Source of the DNA: Anaerolineales bacterium UBA6663
GTDB lineage: Bacteria; Chloroflexota; Anaerolineae; Anaerolineales; UBA6663
DNA length: 5,720 nucleotides
NCBI GenBank assembly: GCA_002455335.1
Contig: DKKP01000437.1
Coordinates: 3,903-9,622, forward strand
Direction: 5' to 3'
The translations under genes and the position numbers were made by a program. The notes below the pieces were generated by a model. It worked only from the letters and a program-made list of their open reading frames with translations, was not told the origin of the DNA and searched no databases. Positions 1 to 5,406 of the stretch are shown here, one piece after another. Positions within the stretch are counted from its first letter, which is position 1, and every line of letters begins with the position of its first letter.

Positions 1-342
1 TACGGCATGATCCTCCTGTTCACCAGCATGGCCTCGCTCGGACTGCCCGGACTGAACGGCTTCGTCTCCGAGTTCATGGTCGTGCGCGGCGCCTTCCCGG
101 TCTTCTCTGTGCTGACCGCGATCTCGATGGTCGGCCTGCTGATGACCGGCGCGTACATCCTGTACGGGATCTACAAGACCATTTACGGCCCGCTAAACAC
201 GAAGTGGGTCGGGCACACGTCGGATATCTCGGTTCGCGAGGTCATTGCCTGGGCGCCGCTCGGCATCCTGATGCTTGTGCTTGGCCTGGCCCCGAACTGG
301 ATGGTGAGCGTGATCAACGCGGCGGTAGCGAGGCTGTTCTAA
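1..342 (+). CDS. nuoM: NADH-quinone oxidoreductase subunit M, first copy (5'-truncated by window)
   Basis: This is the last 113 residues of a NuoM, an antiporter-like proton-pumping subunit in the membrane arm of complex I. The reading frame is open from base 1 and ends at TAA 340-342; the ATG at 7 is internal. The segment LGLPGLNGFVSEF (residues 13-25) is the NuoM hallmark around transmembrane helix 12. Its Glu24 matches the helix-12 glutamate (E. coli NuoM Glu407) at the end of the proton path. Two more hydrophobic helices follow, at about residues 33-60 and 79-108. There is no long lateral amphipathic helix after them, which argues against NuoL. It is followed by a second nuoM and then nuoN, the usual 3' end of a nuo operon. 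The family call is firm. The upstream part and the true start lie outside the window. Confidence 0.93.
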   Translation, partial: YGMILLFTSMASLGLPGLNGFVSEFMVVRGAFPVFSVLTAISMVGLLMTGAYILYGIYKTIYGPLNTKWVGHTSDISVREVIAWAPLGILMLVLGLAPNWMVSVINAAVARLF

Positions 343-345
343 ATA

Positions 346-394
346 GGTTTCAGGTGGGATTAGGCCCTCATGGGGCCGCCTCCCACCTGAAACC
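346..394. repeat. Perfect 14-bp inverted repeat (hairpin) between the two nuoM genes
   Basis: The arm GGTTTCAGGTGGGA (346-359) is exactly mirrored by TCCCACCTGAAACC (381-394). Inside it, GGCCC (363-367) can pair with GGGCC (373-377) around a 5-base loop, after a small internal loop. It fills most of the 65-base gap between the genes. No T-run follows on the + strand, so it is not a standard intrinsic terminator for the operon. It could be an RNA processing or stability element, or a copy of a dispersed palindromic repeat. The pairing is read directly from the sequence; the function is unknown. Confidence 0.8.
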
Positions 395-407
395 CATGTG
401 AGTCATT

Positions 408-1934
408 ATGACCTTTCCTTTCCTTTCGGTCATCACGTTTGCGCCGTTGGTGGCGGGCCTGGGCATCCTGCTCTTGCCGCCTGAGCGTAAAGACGCGGCC
501 CGGACGACGGCGCTGGTGACGGCGGCCTTCACGGTGCTGCTCTCGGGCTACCTGTACTTCGCTTACGATCAGGCGGCCGGGGGCTTCCAATTCGTCGAGG
601 ACGTGGCCTGGATCCCGCAGCTTGGCATCCGCTACCACATGGGTGTCGACGGCTTCAGCCTGCCGATGCTGCTGCTGACCGGCATCGTGCTGCTGACCGG
701 GGTGATGATCTCGTGGGGCATCGAGGACCGCGCCCGCGAGTACATGGCGTTCTTCCTGATCCTGTCGGTCGGCGTGTTCGGCGTCTTCGCCGCGCTCGAC
801 CTGTTCCTGTTCTTCTTCCTGCTCGAGATCGCGGTCTTCCCCAAGTTCCTGATGATCGTGGTTTGGGGCTACCCGAAGACGCGCGAATACGGCGGCATGA
901 AGCTGACGCTGTATCTGTTCCTGGCCTCGCTTGTGGCCCTGGTCGGTGTGTTGGCGCTGTACGCGGCGCTGCCGGCCGGTGCGCGCTCGTTCGGCCTGCT
1001 CGACATGGCGGCCGCGAACTTCTCGCCCGAGTTACAGCGCTGGGCCTTCCCGCTGATCTTCGGCGGATTCGCGATCATGGGCGCGATCTTCCCGCTGCAC
1101 TCGTGGGCGCCCGATGGCCACGTGGCCGCGCCGACTGCGATTTCGATGATGCTGGCCGGCGTCGAGATGAAGATCGGGATGTACGCGGCGCTGCGCATCG
1201 GCGTGTATCTGCTCCCTGAGGGCGCCAAGTTCTGGGCGCCCGTGATCGTGGCGTTCGCGCTGGTCAACGTGATCTACGCGGCCTATATCGCCCTGATCCA
1301 GAAGGACTTCAAGTACATCATCGGCTTCTCGTCCGTGTCGCACATGGGGCTTGTGATGCTTGGCTTTGCGACGCTCAATCCGCTTGGGTTGACCGGCGCC
1401 GGGCTGCAGATGTTTTCGCACGGCGTGATGACGGCCCTCTTCTTCTCCATCGTCGGCATGGTCTACGACCGCGCACACACCCGCCAGCTCCCCGAGCTCG
1501 GCGGCATGATGCAGCGCATGCCCTGGGCGGGCATCGCCTTCCTGGTCGGCGGCTTCACGTCGATGGGCATGCCGGGCTTCTCGGGCTTTGTGGCCGAGAT
1601 CCCGATCTATATGGGGCTGTGGCAGGGCGTGGCGCTCGACCCGCTCAACCTGCCGGGCTTCATGACGACACCCTGGTTCTTCCCGCTGGCGGCGATCATC
1701 TCGGCGCTGTCGATCGTCATCACAGCGGCCTACATCCTGCTGGCTGTGCGGCGCGTGTTCTTCGGCCAGCTCCCGGCGCAATTCGCCGATCTGCCGGATG
1801 TGAGCGCGCTCGACAAGACGGCGCTTGTGTTGCTGAGCGGTCTGATGATCGTGGTCGGGCTGTACCCGGCCATCATGGCGCCGCTCGTCGAGAGCGGCAT
1901 CCAGCCGGTGCTGCAGGCGTTGGGCGGCGGCTGA
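408..1934 (+). CDS. nuoM: NADH-quinone oxidoreductase subunit M, second copy (complete)
   Basis: A complete 508-residue NuoM of normal family length (about 490-520), and a proton-translocating antiporter-like subunit of complex I. The ionisable residues of the channel can be placed by motif: Glu140 in FFFLLEIAVFPKF (E. coli Glu144), His231 in PLHSWAPDGHVAAPTA, Lys255 in GVEMKIGMYAALR (Lys234), Lys302 in KDFKYIIGFSSVSHMG (Lys265), His338 in MFSHGV (His322) and Glu397 in GMPGFSGFVAEI (Glu407). About 14 hydrophobic helices are spread along the chain. The ATG at 408 is chosen because the protein then begins with a normal NuoM first helix; the ribosome site is weak (GTGAG, 398-402). Compared with copy 1, the stretch between the helix-12 glutamate and the next conserved AAYIL/GAYIL motif is about 17 residues longer (around residues 403-425), so the copies are diverged paralogues. 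It sits 65 bases after copy 1 and 57 bases before nuoN, presumably in one transcript. Confidence 0.96.
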   Translation: MTFPFLSVITFAPLVAGLGILLLPPERKDAARTTALVTAAFTVLLSGYLYFAYDQAAGGFQFVEDVAWIPQLGIRYHMGVDGFSLPMLLLTGIVLLTGVMISWGIEDRAREYMAFFLILSVGVFGVFAALDLFLFFFLLEIAVFPKFLMIVVWGYPKTREYGGMKLTLYLFLASLVALVGVLALYAALPAGARSFGLLDMAAANFSPELQRWAFPLIFGGFAIMGAIFPLHSWAPDGHVAAPTAISMMLAGVEMKIGMYAALRIGVYLLPEGAKFWAPVIVAFALVNVIYAAYIALIQKDFKYIIGFSSVSHMGLVMLGFATLNPLGLTGAGLQMFSHGVMTALFFSIVGMVYDRAHTRQLPELGGMMQRMPWAGIAFLVGGFTSMGMPGFSGFVAEIPIYMGLWQGVALDPLNLPGFMTTPWFFPLAAIISALSIVITAAYILLAVRRVFFGQLPAQFADLPDVSALDKTALVLLSGLMIVVGLYPAIMAPLVESGIQPVLQALGGG

Positions 1935-1974
1935 TTGTGGATTGCTGATTGCTGACAGCTCATCGCTGACAGCT
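1933..1974. repeat. Degenerate heptanucleotide tandem repeat (consensus GAnnGCT, 6 units)
   Basis: Starting within the nuoM stop codon, six consecutive 7-base units can be read: GATTGTG, GATTGCT, GATTGCT, GACAGCT, CATCGCT and GACAGCT. As a result the 12-mer GCTGACAGCTCA occurs twice, at 1951-1962 and 1965-1976, 14 bases apart. The array occupies most of the nuoM-nuoN gap. It looks like a slippage-generated short tandem repeat rather than a protein-binding operator, but I cannot exclude binding. Confidence 0.75.
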
Positions 1975-1991
1975 CACAGGGCTAGTGCTTG

Positions 1992-3485
1992 ATGAATATT
2001 CAGCCTTTTGAACCTTCTCACATCCTGGCGCTGGCGCCCGAGATCGTGCTCGTGATCTCGGCTGCCGTGATCATGCTCGCCGACGTCAACCGCGGACGCG
2101 AACGCAAGCGCGAACTCGGCGTGGTCGCCGCGCTCGGCTTCGGGGCGGCGCTGATCGCCGGGTTGTTGTTCACGCTGCCCGCGTTGACCGCCGACGGCCA
2201 GTTCGGCGGCATGGTGCGCAACGACACAGCGGCCTTTGCGTTCCGGATCCTGTTCCTGTTCGCCGGCTTGATGACGGCCCTGATCGCGACAGACTCGCCC
2301 GTGATCGGCAAAGAGGGTGAGTTCTACCTTGTGCTGACCGGCTCGGTCATCGGCATGAACTTCATGGCGCTCTCGACCGACCTGGTGATGCTCTACCTCG
2401 CCATCGAGGCCTCGTCGATCGCGCTCTACGCGTTGGCGGGCTCGCTGCGCGAGAGCGACAAGAGCGCCGAATCCGGTCTGAAGTACTTCCTCTTTGGCGC
2501 TTTCACCTCGACCGTGCTGCTCTATGGCTTCAGCCTGCTCTACGGCTTCACCGGGAGCACCAACCTGTTCGAGATCGGCGCCGTGATCGGCCAGGCCGGC
2601 GTCGGCGGCGTGCCGACCCAGCCCGTGATCCTGGCGCTGTTGATGGTGTTGATCGGCCTGGGCTTCAAGGTCTCGGCCGTGCCCTTTCACTTCTGGGCGC
2701 CCGACGTGTACGAGGGCGCGCCGACCCCGATCACGGCCTTCCTGTCTGTGGCGTCGAAGGCGGCCGGCTTCGCCGTGCTGCTGCGTTTGCTGCTGACCAT
2801 CTTCCCCGGCTACGGCGCGATCTGGACCGGGATCATCGCTGCGCTGGCGCTTCTGACGATGACGGTCGGCAACCTGCTGGCCATGCAGCAGCGCAACATC
2901 AAGCGCCTGCTGGCTTACTCGTCGATCGCCCAGGCCGGTTACATCCTGCTCGGGCTCGCGGCTTATTACAACCTGAACACCGATGGGAACGTCGGCGGCG
3001 AGCACGCCATCGGCGCTGTCGTGTACTACCTTGGGATGTACACGCTCACCAACCTGGTGGCCTTCGGCGTGATCGTGCTGGTCAGCCGGGTCACGGGCTC
3101 GGACGAGATCGCGGACTTCAGCGGGCTCTCGCGCAAGTCGCCGGGGTTGGCCCTGGCGATGCTCGTGGCGCTGCTCTCGCTCGGCGGCATCCCGCCGCTG
3201 GCCGGGTTCTTTGGCAAGCTGTACCTGTTCGCGGCGGCGGCTGAAGCTAATCTGCTGTGGCTGGTCATCGCCGGCGCGGTCAACGCCCTGGTGGCCCTGT
3301 ACTACTACCTGATCGTGCTCAAGGTCATCTATCTGGGCCAGCCCAAAGACGAGGCGACCTTCCCGGTCAGCCGGCCCTACGCTTTTGCGCTGTGGATCGG
3401 CTCGCTGGGCGTGATCCTGGTCGGCGTGATCGCCGGGCCTTTCGTCCAGATCGCGCAGGCGGCCGGCACGAATTTCATTCGATGA
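1992..3485 (+). CDS. nuoN: NADH-quinone oxidoreductase subunit N
   Basis: A complete 497-residue NuoN, the third antiporter-like proton pump of the complex I membrane arm, next to the NuoA/J/K/H part of the complex. Family landmarks: Glu139 in LYLAIEASSIALYAL (E. coli Glu133), Lys226 in GLGFKVSAVPFHFWAPDVYEG (Lys217), Lys256 in SVASKAAGF (Lys247), and Lys409 in LSLGGIPPLAGFFGK (Lys395). A lysine instead of glutamate on helix 12 separates NuoN from NuoM and NuoL. About 14 hydrophobic segments are present and the length is normal. The start is either TTG 1989 or the adjoining ATG 1992, one residue apart; ATG is preferred. Only a weak ribosome site (AGGG, 1978-1981) is visible. It closes the nuo operon, because a strong hairpin begins three bases after the stop. 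Confidence 0.96.
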   Translation: MNIQPFEPSHILALAPEIVLVISAAVIMLADVNRGRERKRELGVVAALGFGAALIAGLLFTLPALTADGQFGGMVRNDTAAFAFRILFLFAGLMTALIATDSPVIGKEGEFYLVLTGSVIGMNFMALSTDLVMLYLAIEASSIALYALAGSLRESDKSAESGLKYFLFGAFTSTVLLYGFSLLYGFTGSTNLFEIGAVIGQAGVGGVPTQPVILALLMVLIGLGFKVSAVPFHFWAPDVYEGAPTPITAFLSVASKAAGFAVLLRLLLTIFPGYGAIWTGIIAALALLTMTVGNLLAMQQRNIKRLLAYSSIAQAGYILLGLAAYYNLNTDGNVGGEHAIGAVVYYLGMYTLTNLVAFGVIVLVSRVTGSDEIADFSGLSRKSPGLALAMLVALLSLGGIPPLAGFFGKLYLFAAAAEANLLWLVIAGAVNALVALYYYLIVLKVIYLGQPKDEATFPVSRPYAFALWIGSLGVILVGVIAGPFVQIAQAAGTNFIR

Positions 3486-3487
3486 CG

Positions 3488-3543
3488 GTTTAGGAGGAAG
3501 GCCCGGGCGGGCAGCGCCCACCCGGGCCTTCCCCCTAAACTTT
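3488..3543 (+). terminator. Intrinsic terminator-like hairpin at the end of the nuo operon
   Basis: Bases 3488-3512 and 3516-3540 form a 25-position stem with 23 pairs and two mismatches (3495/3533 and 3508/3520), closed by a 3-base loop. The arm starts GTTTAGG, continues GGAAGGCCCGGG and ends GGGC. TTT (3541-3543) follows, a short T-run. It begins 3 bases after the nuoN stop and lies before the atp genes, so it most likely ends the nuo transcript. The T-run is short, so termination could be partial. Confidence 0.75.
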
Positions 3544-3558
3544 ATCCGATCACTCGCA

Positions 3559-3586
3559 TTGACTCTCGGTTAATGTGGGTGATAAA
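3559..3586 (+). promoter_or_regulatory. Possible sigma-70-type promoter for the atp operon
   Basis: TTGACT (3559-3564, five of six -35 consensus bases) is followed after 16 bases by GATAAA (3581-3586, four of six -10 bases). It lies directly downstream of the terminator-like hairpin, where a promoter for the atp genes is expected. Transcription would begin near 3593. That fits a leaderless start at ATG 3599 but not at ATG 3587, so either this promoter or the chosen gene start must be wrong. Confidence 0.35.
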
Positions 3587-3868
3587 ATGCACAAACTCAT
3601 GACGCAGGACCCGAATTCGGCGCCGCCGCGGACCCCGCAACTGGTCTCGACGGCGCTTATCATGGCGATGGCGCTGGGCGGGGTTTTGATGCTCGCCATC
3701 GTTTTGGGTCTGGTCGTTTTGGGTATGCGCATCGATCAAGCGCTGAGCACGCGCCCGTGGGTAACCCTTGGAATGGTGGTTTTGAGCGCTCCCTTCACCA
3801 TCTGGGCGCTTTACCACTTGATGATGAGGGCGGTCAAACCCAAAGCAGGAAAATCGCAGGGCGGGTGA
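3587..3868 (+). CDS. AtpZ/AtpI-like small membrane protein of the ATP synthase operon
   Basis: A 93-residue protein with two hydrophobic helices (about residues 20-47 and 59-81) joined by a short polar turn, RIDQALSTRPW (48-58). The turn resembles the Asp-Arg...Gly-Thr-x-Pro-Trp connection of the AtpZ family (ATPase_gene1, 'putative F0F1-ATPase subunit'), and it sits first in an atp operon as expected. AtpZ and AtpI proteins are thought to assist c-ring assembly or Mg2+/Ca2+ uptake; the family role is not settled. In-frame starts are GTG 3575, ATG 3587 and ATG 3599. ATG 3587 is preferred because GTGGGTGAT (3575-3583) resembles the anti-Shine-Dalgarno complement and is well spaced. Divergence is high, so the family call rests on topology, the turn motif and context. 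The C-terminus is basic (KPKAGK). Confidence 0.75.
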   Translation: MHKLMTQDPNSAPPRTPQLVSTALIMAMALGGVLMLAIVLGLVVLGMRIDQALSTRPWVTLGMVVLSAPFTIWALYHLMMRAVKPKAGKSQGG

Positions 3869-3898
3869 CGCCAGGTGATTTTTGGACACTCACAAGAT

Positions 3899-3904
3899 AG
3901 GAGA
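3899..3904 (+). promoter_or_regulatory. Ribosome binding site that decides the atpB start
   Basis: AGGAGA lies 9 bases before TTG 3914, which is in frame with atpB. The other in-frame start, GTG 3875, is upstream of this site and has no ribosome site of its own. The nearby ATGs at 3924 and 3930 are out of frame. This supports a TTG start. Confidence 0.75.
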
Positions 3905-3913
3905 ACCACAAGC

Positions 3914-5059
3914 TTGAGCGGACATGACCATGCTCACGCCCCGCGCCGGGCCGGTTTCTGGCGCTGGATCTGGTTAGCTGCGATGATCGGCGCTGCCGTG
4001 CTTGCTTTCTACGCACGCGGCATCTCGGTTGAGGCTGTGCCGCTGGGACAGACGATCTGGGGCGTATTTGCTCCGGTTCCGCCAGCCGTGATCCTGCCGT
4101 CTGAACCAGCCTGGGCCGGGCTTTACCTGATCCCGGGATTGGTTCCATTCACCAATACGATGGCATCGGCCACGATCGTGTTGGTCCTCATCGCCCTTTT
4201 CATCTTCCTGGTGGTTCAGCCGGCCGTGCGGGGCAACGATCTCGTGCCGCCCAGTGGGTTCGGTGGTGGGCTCTATCACCTGTTCGAGATGGGGGTCGAG
4301 TGGTTGTGGAACACGGCGGAAGCCGCCGCCGGCCACAAATGGGCGCCTCGAATCTTCCCGTTTACGGCAACGATCTTCCTGCTGGTGTTGTTCATCAACC
4401 TGTTTGGCCTGGTCCCGATCCATGAGACCTGGGGCTATACCAAGCGGGCCCACGGCACCATCCCGGGTTACCAGATGATCGCGGTTGGCCCGGCCCAGTT
4501 CATCGATGGCCGTTCCGCCAGTGAGCCGGATGAGGAATTGCACGCGATCGAGGAGAAGTATGCGGCAGCGGGCGAAGAAATCCCGAGCAAGGCGCTCTAC
4601 TACCATGAGGCAGCGCCCTGCCCGCATTGCGAAGTGGTGCCGACCTTGCGCCGTGCCTCGACCGACCTCAGTTTCACCCTGGCTCTGGCCTTGATCACGG
4701 TGATCATGGTTCAGGTCTTTGGCGTGTGGTCGCTTGGGATCGGCTACTTCACCAAGTTCTTCAACCTGAGCACGATCATCGATAAGCCGTTCTTCGGCGT
4801 GATCGACTTCATCGTTAGCTTGATCGAGTTGATCTCCGAGTTTGCCAAGATCCTGTCGCTGACCTTGCGGTTGTTCGGCAACATGTTCGCCGGCGGCTTG
4901 CTCCTGACGATCATTGGCTCGCTAACGGTGTTCTTCGTGCCTGGTCTGTTTGTCGGGCTCGAGATCGCTATCGGCGCGATCCAGGCGTATGTGTTCTCGG
5001 CCTTGGCCCTGACCTTTATGAGCCAGGCCACGGTCAGCCATCACGGTGACGGACACTGA
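3914..5059 (+). CDS. atpB: ATP synthase F0 subunit a
   Basis: Subunit a forms the two proton half-channels next to the c-ring. Started at TTG 3914 it is 381 residues, long compared with 271 in E. coli. The essential arginine is Arg319 in LTLRLFGNMFAG (E. coli Arg210). The position matching E. coli Glu219 is Gly328, while that of His245 is Glu350; Gln357 (E. coli Gln252) is kept in IQAYVF. Hydrophobic segments lie at about residues 19-34, 83-103, 149-169, 252-275, 295-317, 325-345 and 350-371. Between FINLFGLVP and the STDLSFTLALAL helix there is an enlarged polar loop (about 168-243), rich in acidic residues and carrying CPHC at 236-239. Both ends are His-rich (GHDHAH and SHHGDGH). It lies 45 bases after the AtpZ-like gene and 100 bases before atpE. 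The family is certain; GTG 3875 would add 13 residues but lacks a ribosome site. Confidence 0.95.
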   Translation: MSGHDHAHAPRRAGFWRWIWLAAMIGAAVLAFYARGISVEAVPLGQTIWGVFAPVPPAVILPSEPAWAGLYLIPGLVPFTNTMASATIVLVLIALFIFLVVQPAVRGNDLVPPSGFGGGLYHLFEMGVEWLWNTAEAAAGHKWAPRIFPFTATIFLLVLFINLFGLVPIHETWGYTKRAHGTIPGYQMIAVGPAQFIDGRSASEPDEELHAIEEKYAAAGEEIPSKALYYHEAAPCPHCEVVPTLRRASTDLSFTLALALITVIMVQVFGVWSLGIGYFTKFFNLSTIIDKPFFGVIDFIVSLIELISEFAKILSLTLRLFGNMFAGGLLLTIIGSLTVFFVPGLFVGLEIAIGAIQAYVFSALALTFMSQATVSHHGDGH

Positions 5060-5068
5060 TTTCTCAGA

Positions 5069-5118
5069 CGGGTTGTGACCTTGGTGCAAGCGCCCTCGAC
5101 ATGGGCGACACAAACCCG
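5069..5118 (+). promoter_or_regulatory. Potential three-way-junction RNA fold in the atpE leader
   Basis: CGGGTTGTG (5069-5077) can pair with CACAAACCCG (5109-5118), leaving one bulged A. Inside this stem are two back-to-back hairpins: CTTG/CAAG (5080-5083 with 5087-5090, 3-base loop) and CGCCC/GGGCG (5091-5095 with 5103-5107, 7-base loop). No T-run follows, so it is not an obvious terminator. It lies 26 bases upstream of the atpE ribosome site. It could tune translation or processing for subunit c, which is needed in many copies. The inner 4-bp hairpin is weak on its own. Confidence 0.4.
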
Positions 5119-5144
5119 GCAAAGGCAACTGCAAACGTATTCTC

Positions 5145-5150
5145 GAGGAG
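5145..5150 (+). promoter_or_regulatory. Strong ribosome binding site for atpE
   Basis: GAGGAG lies 9 bases before the ATG at 5160, the best Shine-Dalgarno match in the window. This fits the need to make subunit c in excess over subunits a and b. Confidence 0.8.
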
Positions 5151-5159
5151 ACCTTATTC

Positions 5160-5396
5160 ATGGAAACTGAGGCAGCAATTCAGTTGGCTCGCTTTATCGG
5201 GGCGGGCTTGGCCGCGATCGGCGTGGCCGGCGCCGGCGCCGGCATCGGAACGGTTGTGGGCGGCGCCGTGCAGGCGATGAGCCGCAACCCCGATTTCACC
5301 GGCACGATCCAGACCAACATGATCCTGGGCATCGCGTTCGCCGAGTCGACCGCGATCTTCGCCCTGGCTATCGCGTTCATCATCCTTTTCGTCTAA
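5160..5396 (+). CDS. atpE: ATP synthase F0 subunit c
   Basis: A complete 78-residue hairpin of two membrane helices; many copies form the rotor ring of ATP synthase. Helix 1 (about 8-38) has the Gly-rich packing run GAGAGIG (24-30). The cytoplasmic loop is SRNPD (41-45), matching the conserved Arg-Gln/Asn-Pro turn that contacts the rotor stalk. Helix 2 (about 52-77) has the ion-binding Glu62 in AFAESTAIFAL. Of the sodium-ring ligands known from Ilyobacter, the Ser/Thr after the glutamate are present (Ser63, Thr64). The helix-1 Gln is Ile29 and the Tyr is Phe67, so proton coupling is more likely. Length is normal. The stop TAA overlaps the ribosome site of atpF. Confidence 0.97.
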   Translation: METEAAIQLARFIGAGLAAIGVAGAGAGIGTVVGGAVQAMSRNPDFTGTIQTNMILGIAFAESTAIFALAIAFIILFV

Positions 5397-5406
5397 GGAT
5401 CACGTC

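Noticed and set aside
1..342. Possibility that the first partial gene is nuoL
   Set aside because: The GLPGLNGFVSEF motif is NuoM-type, and the chain ends two helices later without the long lateral helix of NuoL.
204..401. Small + strand frame spanning the end of nuoM copy 1 and the hairpin
   Set aside because: Out of frame with nuoM, low-complexity product, and its tail is made of the inverted repeat.
713..1219. Overlapping + strand frame inside nuoM copy 2
   Set aside because: Arg/Gly/Ala-rich out-of-frame translation with no motif; the true frame encodes conserved NuoM helices here.
1032..1781. Open frame on the - strand (249 codons) inside nuoM copy 2
   Set aside because: Same composition artefact; no recognisable domain, and the sense strand has all NuoM motifs.
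1974..3521. Long open frame on the - strand (515 codons) across nuoN
   Set aside because: It is antisense to a certain nuoN and its translation is a low-complexity mix of Arg, Gln, His, Asp and Glu, as expected from the complement of a GC-rich membrane-protein gene.
3974..4627. Open frame on the - strand (217 codons) opposite atpB
   Set aside because: Antisense shadow of atpB; charged low-complexity product without a domain.
5160..5396. Sodium-coupled ATP synthase from the Glu-Ser-Thr in subunit c
   Set aside because: The helix-1 Gln and the helix-2 Tyr needed for the sodium site are replaced by Ile29 and Phe67.
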